This document shows positions 46,901-62,992 of a stretch of DNA of 64,000 nt, in pieces. The notes under the pieces were generated by a model. It had not been told where the DNA came from. It saw nothing but the letters and a program-made list of their open reading frames with translations, and made no database searches. Position numbers and translations under genes: made by a program. How positions within the stretch are numbered: position 1 is the stretch's first letter; each line of letters begins with the position of its first letter. Origin of the DNA: Diphasiastrum complanatum (taxonomy: Eukaryota > Streptophyta > Lycopodiopsida > Lycopodiales > Lycopodiaceae); NCBI GenBank assembly GCA_029204225.1, contig CM055113.1:23210405-23274404 (forward strand). The letters run 5' to 3'.

Positions 46901-49900
46901 GAATTTCTTGCGCCAAACATGTACATTTGTGTTAGGGCATGCAATGATGAGTGCTAGTCTGCTAGGAGTTTCATGCATCTTATGTTAAATTGTAATGAGA
47001 TCTTTCTAGTAGAAGGTTTTCAAAAATCTCTGATAGAAATGAAATTTTGCTCTCAGGAGTATGTACACCCAATTCGGTTATGTTTTCACCAAGTCCCTTG
47101 CAAAGACAATCTCACTACTCTAATTCCAGATTAAAAAAAAGCTGCTTGTGATTGTTCTATGTTACTAGAATATGTAACCAAATCCAAACTGATTGTAACC
47201 TCTATTCAGTTAGTTGGATTTACTCTACAGTTCTTCAATTGGTAGCAATGCTGTTGTGAAAAATTCTGTTCTTAAACCTTGAAACTCAAAAGGTTCACCT
47301 ACAAGCAGCTTCATAACCTTACAAATATTTCCAACTATGACCTAAGTTGCAACTAGCTAGTTTGTGCTTATTCTTTCTATTTGTACAGGTGCATATTGCC
47401 CACCAGTAATGCTTTTTGGTCCGATTTGAACCTGATTGGCTTTTGGGTGAATGAATCGAAGAATCGGTTTGAAGGTTTTAAAGCAATGATGGATTTAGGT
47501 TTAGTGAATCTGTTGGGTTAATAGGCATATGAAGAACTGCTTGTTTATTTAGGGTGCAAAGTACAATGTACTGATGCTATTATAGTTGTCTGTGTCCTGG
47601 CCGCTGACCAGTGACTCCTAAATCCTGATTTTTAATCTCTCGAATTTGAATATGAAACAATTATTATCTAGAAATTAGCACTATGTGAATCTAGAACACT
47701 CAATAGGAGAGAGGAATCACACCAGCAACATGTAGCTACCAACACCAAGATCAAGCCTACACTAGTGAGGGCCCTATGGGTATAGTTATACCCTCCAAGG
47801 CTCATGCACCGCTAGTGCACCGTGACACCTCACTGGACACATCAGTAGCCCTAACTGGGCCACCTCATCCACTTCTCCTATGAGTCATTGTTAGACCCAT
47901 ACAAATCCACCATCTTGAGTTTTAGGCCTCCAAACCATTAATTATGACCTTAAATCCATGAGGACCCCTCATAATCATAATTAATTTATAAGTCGAGGTA
48001 GGCCTGCTGACCTCCTTATGGGATAATAATCCGAGATTAGTCGGAACGTGGGCGTGACAATCCTCCTCACCATTCTGTTCTCCCTAAACTCTAGTCCTCC
48101 TACGTTATCCTAAACACTCCCTCCATCCTAATCTGACAAAATATTAATCCAACATCATAATCTACCCACTCTATATTTTGTTTTTTATTAGGTTGATTCG
48201 AATTGGTTGATTTTGATTGATCCCCATTGAAACATAAGTTGACAAGGTGCACTCTTATAGACCATACATCAATACCAAGAAATAGATCCAGGTGATGCAT
48301 TGTAGTACATGTCTAAAGCGTATAAGGTAATAATGTTATCAATAAAGAACAATGAACTCAACTAAGTCTACCTGTATCATATGAGAGTTGTTGATAGAAC
48401 AACATAAACTTGAGTACACATTGATGATTGTTTTGGCTTACACACTTGGATTTCTATGGCTTTGTTCTCAAGGTAGCATGCAACGGTCCTCTCCTAAAGA
48501 ATGCATGGGATGTGAATTACCCAATGTGCTGGTGGACGTCCTTTTATATATAACATGTAAGTTGTAATATTCCATATGGCCAATATTTTCAGATCTTGAG
48601 ATATGTTGTGTCCCACCAAACATGCTAAGACATGTCATTGTTATTATAGCAGCTCAAAGCATTGGGCACACGCAACTTTTATTTAAGTTTGTTGGGCCAA
48701 GGGGTATATACTTAGCAAGAACTTGAATCGAGCTCTAGCATTGTGGGGAACTTATGGCTTGCAAACTTAGATTTCTAGACCTTGTCCTAAAGTAATGCAC
48801 AATGCTCCTCCCAAGTGAGTGAATGGGGTGTTTATTGTCCCATAAACTAGTGGATTACCTTGTACACGTAACATATATGGTTTCCATATCGTTTTTATCT
48901 TCAGATCTTGAGATACATTGTGGGCTCGGTGTGCAGTGGCATGTCCCCTCCCATAAGATGTGCTAGAATGTGTCAAACATGGTGTGCATGGGAAAGTACT
49001 CTTTTGGCACATAGTAAAAGGATACATTTGATGGTATGAATTGTCTTAGTTAGAAGACATTGCCACCACTGTTGGGAAATTTGCAAGAGTGACTACAATA
49101 GATGTTGCAATGGAGAAACAAAATGTGCTATGAAAACATGTCAACACGTAGATCCATGTGTACTTTTATGATGAAGTAGTATGTGAAAAAGTAAATGCTA
49201 ACTTAGAATTGGGTCTAAAGTAATCATTTGTAAAGGCCCAAAGCCATCTTTTCAAGTTTCTCTTTATGTTTACCAAGAGTCAAGGGGTGTCTCATGTAGA
49301 AATTGACATGTGGCAAAGTCAAGAGGTGCCTCAAATCAAGGGAATGGTTTTAGTAGATGATTGAGAGATATTTGGGAGGTGATGGCCTAAGGTAGACCTA
49401 CACTCACACTATAAAAGAGAGGTATCTTGAGCCCCATATCAGGTGAAATGCTAGAGTAGCGCTAAGTTTTGTATTAGTGTTATCATTTTGGTAGACGACA
49501 AAAAGTTCCTTATCGTAGGTGGAATATTACCGTTGAGTAGGATCCAACTTTTTGCTTTCAAAAGCATCTGGTTTGTCATCTTGATATAGGATGGCCCCTA
49601 CAACAAAGTCGCTAGTCCGTTTCAAGCACATATGGCTTGGTAGGATCGACTATGTGTAGTATTGGAGTTGTAGACGTTTCAAAAGTTTGATTCAACTCTT
49701 CAGTCCAAGTAACCACTCGTCTGGTATCTTGCATTGATGATTTAGATCCATGGTGGATAAGTAGTGGTGCAAGTAGTCATATTCATTTGACTTCATATGA
49801 TGGATGTGGAGGAGTTATCTACATAGCAAATGATAGTAGATGTGCTATCGAAAGAGTATGCTCAATACCTCTTCTTTGAGTACGAGAAAAAGTGCAAGGA

Positions 49901-52900
49901 TAGGGATGTTGAGTATAACCTGTACTTAAACAGTCTATTCACTATAAGAGAGAGCTACCTCAAGTCCCATATGAAGTGAACTGCTAAAGTAGTGCTCAAT
50001 TTTGTAGTAGTGTTAGCATTTTGGTAGATTTTGCCTTCACTTCAATCGTTTGCTATGTAGTGGATCTTTGATCCTTGTCTAGCTTTCAATACATGTCCAC
50101 GTCTTTGTCATTGATGGCCCACCCTTTCCACTTGCTTTGGACGAATTGATGTAATGATATATTTGACAATTAACTCCTTAGTTGTTTTAGTCCATTAAAG
50201 TTTCAATTTGCCAAGAATTGGAGAAAGAAATTGTGGCTTTGAGTCTAATACCAAGTGCTTCCTTGCAGTGTATGTGGTTACAGATACAATAATAGATGCA
50301 GGTTTTATTTTACTTTTCAATTGCCTTTACTGATTAAGTTGGGGTGTCATAATCAGTGAAACTGTGGGCTGTCTGTCTTTATGCAGATTCGCTTGGAGTC
50401 CAAAGGAGGTCCGCATTCTTCATTGATGTTTTGTACAAATGGAGTTTTATTAAGAAAGCTTGTTATGGCACGGTATCATTCAAAACGGTCTGAGCGTCAG
50501 GGCAGTTCAGAAAATTTGGAGGATGAACTCACCGGCCTTGATGCAACTCATGTCATTGTGGTATGGCTTCGTGTAACAAGATGTGGATTAACAGTTCAGA
50601 TTAGGCACTCAACTCACCTTTAAGATGAAACCATGGGATTTTGCATTTTCATTAGAAGCTTTGAACTAGTCAATTAGATATTGTTATTGATACTTGCACA
50701 AACTGAGTCTATTATTGTGGAAAGATCATGAATGGGTCCATGAATGCAAACCGATTACTTTAATCGTGCATTCACTCAAATTGAAATTAGATGAAGACAA
50801 ACAACGAATTGATTAGGACATTGGGAGATATGTATCCAAGTGTGAGTTAGTATCTTTTTCAACTAAGCTGAAAAAAACTTCATGTTCACTTCATAGTTGC
50901 ACCACGATTCAGAATCGCGGTCAGAATCGCGATTCCCAGAATCGTTTTTTTTTTTGAAATTTTTTTAGGCAATATGGGTATCAGATGAAAGCTCTGATTG
51001 AGAGCATTATGACTGTGTAGTTTGCCGACTGTTTCGGGTGCAGGATGGTCCAGTTTAGGTGCATTAATCCTATTATAATTGACAATGGAATTTAGTGTAG
51101 ACATGATTTTTTTTGTACGTTTCAGGAGATAACATCTTTTTTCTTCAGTAGACCACTTCTGATGCGCTTTATATTTGGCTTATTAGAAGCTATATTTATT
51201 AAGTTTCCAATTTTTTCTATTTCGTCAGATGGGTTATTTTTTGCCCTTTTCAAAAGATGATTAAAGAATTCAACAATGTTTTACTTACAGTAGGGTGTTG
51301 CAAAATCTCTTTTACAGCTCATTTGAAATACAAAGATCCACCTTCTTTAGAGTTTTCTGATACTGGATTTCATTCAGTTTGCTTATCTTTTTCAATCTCA
51401 GATCCTCCAGTGTGTTTCCTACTGGAGCTTGTTACTTCTACACTGTACATTGTACATCCTGTCGATTATATGTCATAGATAAAGATATTGTTCAAATTTT
51501 TTTTTTTTCATGCCAATCACGCCGAGAGGTTTAACCATGTAAGAAGATGTAGAGTTTCATCGTTTTGAAGACATGTTTATGAGTTACAAGTACATCTCCG
51601 ATGTAGTTTAGAGTCTCTCTATTTTAAAATTATCTCCTCAGTCTCCACCAGTCTTCGTTACTACTAGAGCTACAAGTCTTTTATTTCCTACTTCCCATTT
51701 TTGTTTTCCCATTTTTTTTTAGATTTTTTACCTTTCATTGTCACTTGCACCGTTTATACTTGTGTCATCGTTTGGTTTTTGCATTTTCCTCCATGGGTAC
51801 TATTCATCTTCCATGATTGAGCCTAAATATTTGACTTCATGTTCATTTCTTTTTCTGCATTCAAAGATGAAAAGTTTTTTTGTTGCCTTCCTGTTGTTGT
51901 TCCTACGTGTATTTCACACTCACTGCTCAGTTTTTGTCACCATTTTCCGCAATGGATGTCCCTGTTATCTGCCACCCTGTGACTTCCATCTTCTGTTAGT
52001 TGATATTGCAACTTCAGTTTGACATTCTATTCACAGAAATCCCTTTACTCATAATCTTGGGTGTTATGTTATTTTCTTCAGTTCTATGCAGATGTCTGCA
52101 TGATTATTATATTTATGTGGCTATGAGATTTTCTAGATATTGCTAGCGGCTTATTGAGGAAGATGGAGAGTTGTAGGCTTATCTTTGGCACCTTGTTGGG
52201 TCGTGGTTCCCTATTTTATAGACTAAGGAACATCGCCTTGAAAGCATTCTAGAATGCATCCCATGTGGTAGGGGTATTATTCCTTTCCTAAAGATCCTGC
52301 CACACTTATAAGCAAATTTCAACTTGAGGCCAACTTGGAGGCCTTTCCAATAGCTTGACTAGAAGTCAAAATGTGGCCTCACATGCGTGGAATCTTTATG
52401 GAAGGGGCCAAGTTGGTCCAAATGACATTCCTTTATTGCTTATTTCATATAATTTGCAATATTAGTGGATAATTGCCAATTTAGTGAATCTAGACCATTA
52501 ATATATTGGATGGCTAAGATTCAAGATGCCACCCCAGTTTTTAGATCTTTTAATTTGTGGCCTGCAACAGCTACAAATAGGCTGGAGTTCATTCATTCAC
52601 TACAGCATAACATTAGCATATGGTTTGGCCCTTGTTTATTCATTATGAGTTAGCAGACGTATTTACTAATGATTGGTTGGTATGGGGTCCTAATAGTAGA
52701 GGAAAGACCTTAAGACGGTTTGGCGGCATCGACGCACCTACATGGAACGAGAAAGTTTCGATAGTGGAGGAGGAGGCAATGTTCCTTTTTCACTTAGTTG
52801 CACCAGCAACTTGCACATCAGCCAACGGTGAAGTGTCCCTGAGATAGCATCTATTGAGTGGGACTGAATGAGGTCTTGCGAATGGCCTTTCCCTTGAATC

Positions 52901-55900
52901 AAGGATTGGGCTAGATGCTACAACAGTTGCATTAGATTATTATTTGCACTTGAAGATAAATAGCCATATTTATTAGTCGCTGAATCAAATATATACAGTG
53001 GGCACTATGAATCTTAATTTCTGTCCCAAATGTTTCACAAGGTCCTCTAGAGGCTGAAGGTGGTCAAGAATTTGTTGAATTCTTGGATCAGGTATTCTAT
53101 CGTGGAGGATATACCAGATGAGAAATAGATTTTGTATTCACTCATTTGCTTTAAGGGAAAAATAAATCTTGGTCTAGGGATCTTTAGCTAAAGCCAACCA
53201 CGTGGTGGGATTTCCGGGATGCATATGCTTTTGTTGTGGCTGATATCCTCTATTTATTGTGAGCGTATCACTTATCAGATGTGACACAAGGTTAATTGAA
53301 TATCCCTAGGAATTTATAGATTTGTTATCAAGTGCACATGACATGGATTTATTGCTAGCAAGGTTACAGTTTGTGTTGGGATTCCCTGCAGACGTCTCTC
53401 TGTGTGGGTGATGGTCTCTTGAGCATTTGAAAGCAAAGTAGACATAGTGATATAGCTATCCTTTGGTGGAAGCGGTACCCTATCAGTGAGAATCGAGTGA
53501 TGGAGACCATGTAGCTTGAAAACTTTGACAAGACAGCCGTGCACACTGCTGTGTTGTGATGGTGCTTCAAAGTAGTACATAGTGATCTTGCTTTGAGAAC
53601 CTTTCAACCACCACCAAAAATTGTCATACCCCTCACTCCGTCCAAAGAAGTCCCATAATAGAATTCATGAATATTCTCATCCTTTGTTGACTAGCCACTG
53701 AGGTCTTGGTGTCTTAACCTTAGAATACTTATTGGAGGCACAAAAGGAGGTTGAGTGGATTAATTGTGCAATTCAGACTTCATATTGGGCCATATTAGTG
53801 TTTGAGATGTGCAAGGGATGGTGATACCTAACGTGGCCTTTACTGGGAGAAGAACGTGCATTGCTTACGAGCTTAGGACGAATATCAATTGTACTGGGGA
53901 TACAAAAGGCTCCATAATCAGTGAAGTGCTTTCCAAGAAGGGAGTAAGGCCTCCTATGGTTGAGATGCATGTGGTCTAGCTTGCAGATAGATTGTCCAAA
54001 TTCAGGACATTACTTGTATGCATCGGGTAAAATCTCAATAATTTTGCTTAATGCTTAAAGTGGAAGAATTTGAGATTGTTCTCTATTGGTTACCGTTTTG
54101 TAGTTTTTGCTTTGGAAGTTTCAGCTTTGTGGGTATGTTAATCTTTATTCACTTTGCGTGTCCTTTTACAGGACGAGATTCACGAACGTGATTGCAATGC
54201 AGATTTCCTCCTCGTTATTCTCAAGTAAATATTTTTTACATAATGTTTTGATTCTAGAACTTTATTTTCTTTCAATATTTCATTCATTGTTCTTTCTCAA
54301 CATGCTCCCTTGGTTGCAGGGATTTGCTAAATACATCACCTGACCTGCGTGTGGTGAGCTTTGTTACTTTTGTTTTAAAGGCATATTTGAAGTGCTTATT
54401 ATACTTTCTTGTCTTTCTTTCAGATTAAGTTTCATGTGTCTTAAAGAAGTTAAAGCTAACAGGCATATGGAAGAAATTTTTATTCCTGCCAAATAAAGAA
54501 ATTTGCTAGCCTTTTCCTGAAATGTAGTAAGGGAGGTTTATATTTCCATTTTTTGGTTATAATTATCCACCCAACAGGTTCTCATGAGTGCTACTCTTGA
54601 TGCGGAAAGGTTCTCAGCATATTTCAATGGTTGTCCTGTTTTGCGTGTTCCCGGATTTACTTATCCAGTAAGACATTTGCCTGATACAGGTTTCATATTT
54701 GGACAAGAACACTTTAAGCTTGTTTGTACCCTGTTCATGGATCTTTTTGCTTACATTGAGCTGATCAATTTTTCGTTTAACAATCTTGTGGATCTTGCTT
54801 GGTGATTGTTTGCATTTCAAGCTTGTTAACTCTTCTATAATGTTTGCAAGTGTCACGGAATTCTCGTGGTTTATATTTTTGGGGGAAACATAGGTGAAAA
54901 CCTCATGAACACTCTATGCATGTCTTGAACACTTATCAGTTTTTCTTTACTTCAGGTACATGTACACTACTTGGAAGATGTGCTTGCATTAACAGAGTTC
55001 AGAAAGAACAATAATGATGGTGTTTTGCATGATGCAAGAAGAGGAGAATCTTGTCTAAATAAGGAAGACGCTGATGCTATGGATGAAGCATTAAGCTTTG
55101 CTTGGTTAAATAATGAATTTGAGCTCCTTATGGATATGATAACAGAGAGCCCCGATGCTGGACTAAACTACCAGCATTCCTTAACAGGTGCCACTGCTTT
55201 AATGATTGCTGCTGGTAAAGGAAGAGTAGACGACGTTTCAACAATCCTCTCACTCGGTGCTAATTCTTCAATTGTAGCAAAGGATGGGAGCACGGCCCTT
55301 GACTGGGCTCTGAAGTACAAACAAGAAAAAATTGCAGAGCTTATCCAATGTTATGAGAAGCAGATTAGGAAATCACAATCATCCGAGGAAACGGAGTTGC
55401 TTGACATGTACCACAAACAATCAGATCAAGAAGAGGTTGACATGTCATTGATTGAGAGTCTGCTTGTCAAAATCTGTACTACTTCAGACAGGAGTGAACA
55501 GGAAAATGGAGCTATCTTAATATTCTTTCCGGGATGGGAGGATATCATGCAGTGTAGGGAAAGGTTATTGGCTTCAAGTTTATTCAGCAATAGCTCCAAA
55601 TTTCTGCTACTACCCTTGCACTCCATGGTTCCTTCTGCAGAGCAGAAAAAAGTCTTCAAGCGTCCACCTTCAGGTGTTCGAAAAGTTATACTAGCAACTA
55701 ATATTGCAGAAACAGCCATCACCATTGATGATGTTGTATGTGTTATTGATAGTGGACGAATAAAGGAGAAAAGTTATGATCCATATACCAATGTATCGAC
55801 ATTGCAGACTTCATGGGTTTCTAAGGCAAGTGCAAAACAACGTGAAGGGCGTGCTGGTAGATGTTTGCCAGGAGTTTGTTATCATCTCTTTTCCAAAGTT

Positions 55901-57775
55901 CGGGAAGCTGCTTTGCCAGAATATCAATTGCCTGAGATGAAAAGAACTCCTCTTGAAGAATTGTGCTTGAAGGTAAGTTTCTTACATGATCCACAATTCA
56001 TGCAAACTTGCTGCTTTTTGTTGGAGTGCTCTGCATTTAGGGTAAATCAATTCATGTGATCTACAATCACCAGAAAAGCTCATATCAGAGGGGATGAAAT
56101 CTCAAAAATTACAGATCTCATACAGTTTTTCTGATGACATCCAGGTGAAGCTGTTGCAGCCAGACGGGAGGATAAAAGATTTTCTTAGTAAAGCAGTGGA
56201 TCCTCCACTTGATTTATCCATTAAAAATGCAGTGACTTTGCTTCAAGACATCGGGGCTCTTACAGAAGATGAAAAAGTGACCAAACTTGGGGAGCAGCTT
56301 GGTTCATTACCTGTACATCCAGCAACAAGCAAAATGCTACTGTTGGCAATTTTGTTGAACTGTCTGGATCCTGCTTTAACAATTGCTTGTGCTGCAGGTT
56401 ACCGTGAACCTTTTGTTCTGCCTACAGATCCTCGACAGAAGAAGGATGCTTTCTCTGCAAGGCAGAAACTTGCAGAAGCCTATGGTGGTTATAGTGATCA
56501 CTTAGCTGTTGTGGCTGCTTTTGATGGATGGGAAGCAGCAAAATCAAGAGGTCAAGAAAACCGCTTTTGCTCTCAACACTTCATATCGCCAGGAATTATG
56601 GTGATGCTTGATGGCATGCGGCGGCAATTGCAAAATGAGCTTGCACAAAGAGGTTTTGTACCAAAGGGTCAGCATCCTTGCAGCAGAAATGCACGCGATC
56701 CTGGTATTGTTCGGGCAATTGTTGCTGCTGGAATGTACCCAATGGTTGGTAGACTTCTGCCTCCTCTTCCAAATGGGCAAAAAGCTGTTGTTCAAACAGC
56801 TAGGGGTGAGAAAGTTCGCATTCATCAACATTCAGCGAATTTTCGGCTTGTTCACTATGATTCCAAATTTGGGAGCTCTGAGCAACGTCTACTAGTCTTT
56901 GATGAGATAACACGGGGTGACTCACGGGTCTACATACGCAATTGTACTCTGCTGAATCCGCACCCTTTACTGGTCTTGTCCACGGAGCTGGTTGTTGCGC
57001 CTTTGGATCCTGACTCAGATGATGATGAGCTTGTGGATGATGATGAGATGACTGACAGTGAAGAGGAAGAAATAAACCCAACTCACAAAAAGAGGAACAA
57101 CATTATGGCTGCTCCTGAAAAGAGGATTGCAATCATACTTGATCGATGGCTTAAGTATCAGGCAACCTCAGTGGAAGCTGCTCAACTGTATTGCTTAAGA
57201 GAGAGGCTTCTGGCAGCACTTGCATTCAAGGTTTGTATGTAGTAAGATAAGTGTAGTGAAATGTTGAGAATTCAACTTGATGTGGCTGGTAAGAAAAGAA
57301 TACGTATTACCTGTTTCTGGATCTATATTACTGAACAAATATTTGTTGCATTTTCTTGTGTTCCACACCTAAAATTTTCATGTATATTCAGATCACAAAG
57401 CCGCGTTCAAATCTTCCAGCCATGCTTGCTGCAGCTGTATATACACTTGCCTGTCTGCTTTCCTTCGAAGGTGTTCTGGATCCCAACAGTAGCTCCTCGC
57501 CAGTGTTAACAACCTCAAAGAAGTTAAATTCACAGCAAGATCAGCGGTCATGGTTTCAAGAACTCAATACACAGAGGGGAAGTCCTGACATTCCACCCTC
57601 TGTAAATAGAACTATGAGCAACGGGAGAGGACAAAGTCAAAGTTTGATATCCAAGCAATACGTGGCAGTCAGAGATGGGAGGTTCACAGCTCAGGAACAG
57701 GGTAGAAGTGAGTTGTCTGAGACTGGTAGATCTAGTAGAGGCAGCCGGTCTTCGAAACGCCCAAGGGGGAGGTAA
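37951..57775 (+). CDS. DEIH-box RNA helicase, DExH6/DExH2 (HVT1/NIH) type, 14 exons
   Basis: Exons: 37951-38122, 43040-43130, 43539-43857, 44137-44211, 44501-44545, 46095-46185, 46758-46816, 50387-50560, 54172-54224, 54320-54353, 54578-54667, 54956-55972, 56145-57230, 57392-57775. All introns are GT-AG, all phases agree, and the total is 1,229 residues. Domains in order: Gly/Arg-rich N-terminus (about 8-32); R3H with R-x3-H in DRAVVHD (about 60-115); helicase motif I GETGCGKT (225-232), Ia [16 protein letters not shown] (343-346), III SAT (375-377); an ankyrin insertion (about 444-535, [12 protein letters not shown]); then motifs [13 protein letters not shown] (648-657) and [10 protein letters not shown] (696-703); HA2 and OB-fold (about 765-1040); a basic Ser/Arg-rich tail. 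R3H plus ankyrin insertion and DEIH mark the plant HVT1/NIH family (usually about 1,300-1,580 residues), nuclear ATP-dependent nucleic-acid unwinding enzymes. The gene appears intact. Confidence 0.92.
39600..39770 (-). pseudogene. Ty3/gypsy chromodomain-like remnant
   Basis: The minus strand reads [18 protein letters not shown] and then [12 protein letters not shown], resembling the end of a chromovirus chromodomain (V-K-W-K-G-x-P-x-x-E-A-T-W-E) and the tail after it. Only this short segment remains. Confidence 0.4.
39950..41965 (-). mobile_element. Decayed copia-type element in helicase intron 1
   Basis: On the minus strand an LTR-like sequence starts at 40355 with TGTTAGAAATAATAAATG and carries a CTATTTATATG box. 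A truncated, diverged copy of the same LTR words (TTGGGTCCAACTTAAC and CATTTATTATTTCTAA) lies at about 41909-41960, about 1.6 kb away. Between them is a gag fragment (41134-41451): [15 protein letters not shown] and then [12 protein letters not shown], the UBN2-type copia Gag start. No pol domain was found, so it is a deleted or non-autonomous copy. Confidence 0.55.
42640..42722. repeat. GTTCC/GGAAC-rich patch in helicase intron 1
   Basis: The segment contains GTTCCAGAATGC, GCCAGAAC and GCGTTCTGGAATGC, the same vocabulary as the island at 6705-6780. It is probably a decayed copy of that short foldback family. Confidence 0.4.
44546..46094 (+). other. Intron 5 of the helicase gene
   Basis: 1,549 bp between the exon carrying motif I and the exon carrying motif Ia. 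No transposon domain recognised. Confidence 0.85.
46174..46391 (+). repeat. 109-bp tandem duplication spanning the exon 6 donor site
   Basis: Copies at 46174-46282 and 46283-46391 both begin CTGCCATTTCAG followed by a GT donor. The first is the true end of exon 6 (CAG/GTGAAC) and the second is CAG/GTGCAC. The copies differ at only a few positions. The duplicated piece contains the last 12 nt of the exon plus 97 nt of intron. Confidence 0.93.
46817..50386 (+). other. Intron 7 of the helicase gene (3.6 kb)
   Basis: Includes unclassified repeat-like sequence. The GGGATAATAATCCGAGATTAG/TGACAATCCTCC region at 48020-48065 looks like an LTR end. Two diverged direct repeats of about 100 bp lie at about 49410-49505 and 49945-50040 (CACTATAA(A)AGAGAG, then CATTTTGGTAGA). 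No coding domain. Confidence 0.7.
50892..51041 (+). mobile_element. Left-end fragment of the hAT-like MITE
   Basis: Starts CATAGTTGCA, continues with GAATCGCG palindromic words and a T-run, and then matches the full element's GGCAATATGGGTATCAGATG and AGTTTGCCGACTGTTTCGGG segments almost base for base. It stops just before the GC-rich core and no right end is present nearby. Confidence 0.85.
53440..53720 (-). pseudogene. Antisense Ty3/gypsy integrase remnant in intron 8
   Basis: Across shifted frames the minus strand reads [19 protein letters not shown] (compare I-L-V-V-V-D-R-F-S-K), then [19 protein letters not shown], the segment leading to the second catalytic Asp (S-D-R in active copies), and MSTLLSNAQ. 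Several frameshifts and stops; only the core survives. Confidence 0.6.
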
Positions 57776-61856
<4,081 letters not shown>

Positions 61857-61859
<3 letters not shown>

Positions 61860-62240
61860 CAAATGATTAAAATAACATAGTCTCTTATTGTTCCCCAAGT
61901 CTAATCTAAATCTCTAAAAGGATGCTCAAGTGTAATCTCAAAAAAGAAAAATGCTTCCTCAATAGCACTTTCAGTATATGCAATGTCCCTTACTCTAATA
62001 TTGGGTGCTTTCTACTCCCTAGATTTCTCATTTTAAAAAGTAGCTGAAATAAGCGAAGTGATGGAGGACACTTGGTTTACTACCTTTTTTGAGAATTGTC
62101 ACCCAAGAAAGAGCTTCTTCATGTTTTTCAATTTTATCTTTCAAGTCTTTAAATTTGTTTGATAATGGATGTAGCAAGGATAGGCTAGACTTTGAGTTAT
62201 TGTCTCCTTGTATGCACCTCCTTTTGCAACTTGTTATTAG
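61857..62240. other. Unassigned
   Basis: AT-rich; no gene or repeat structure recognised. Confidence 0.3.
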
Positions 62241-62379
62241 CCTCTTTGAGAGGACATTTGAAATCTAACCATATGTAGTTCAATTTTCATCGCTTGGAAG
62301 TCCTTCAGTCAAAAGAGGAGGACGCTACATCAGAAGGGTCTGCTTTTGTGCAACATCATCAACAGGTGTTTGTTGTTGT

Positions 62380-62992
62380 TGCACAACAATAGTAGTGAGG
62401 GGTGTGGAGGGAGGCGAGTACATTGTAGAGCCAAGCTACAAGGAGTCTCTACACCCTATTTTTGAGTTCATGAGGCATGATGAGCATTCACGATACATTT
62501 TGTTTTGCATCAATAGACATAACATTGGTTCATATTTATTTCTTCTAGTGTCTTCTTCGTTTGTGAAGGTTATTGGCTCATCTTACATTGACTTTTTTAA
62601 AGGTATTTTCAGATATGCAGATCGAGGTTACGTCTTTTTCACTGGTGACTTTACTGCTAGGAAAATTTTCAAACAGATAGACTTCTATGATTCCAGCTTC
62701 GAGTACATGCTCTTGATGGAGGTGATTTGAGAGTTAAAAAGACCTCAAAGTACCACTTATGGGAAGTATCTATTGTAGTGGGGAGAAGATCATGAACTAA
62801 TTATTTTTAATGGTCTACCTTGGATATCGTATTGTTGATTATCTCATGGGATCACCTCCATCCTCCATCTCACTCATACAGGACTTTTTGTCACACAACA
62901 TGTTACTTGAGGTGATGGTCTCATTATTCGGGACAAGATGTTGGTTTGGAGGTCATTTGGGTGCCACGTGGCATGCTTTTAATCAATGTTAA
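62380..62992 (+). pseudogene. LINE endonuclease-like remnant
   Basis: The first frame (62395-62730) reads HPIFEFM..SRYILFCINRHNIGSYLFLLVSSSF and then YADRGYVFFTGDFTARKIFKQIDFYD. This resembles the AP-endonuclease domain of L1-like LINEs, where the catalytic block is normally G-D-F-N-A-R; here N is T. After a frame change, 62810-62960 gives YRIVDYLMGSPPSSISLIQDFL, matching the V-V-D-Y-x-x-x-S..I..F block near the domain end. The SDH block is not recognisable. Frameshifted and truncated; no reverse transcriptase follows within the window. Confidence 0.45.

Larger units (their letters stand above)
50561..54171 (+). other. Intron 8 of the helicase gene (3.6 kb)
   Basis: Separates ..HVIV from the DEIH exon. 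It contains a partial hAT-like MITE copy and an antisense gypsy integrase remnant. Remaining sequence, including 51050-53300, is unassigned. Confidence 0.8.
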
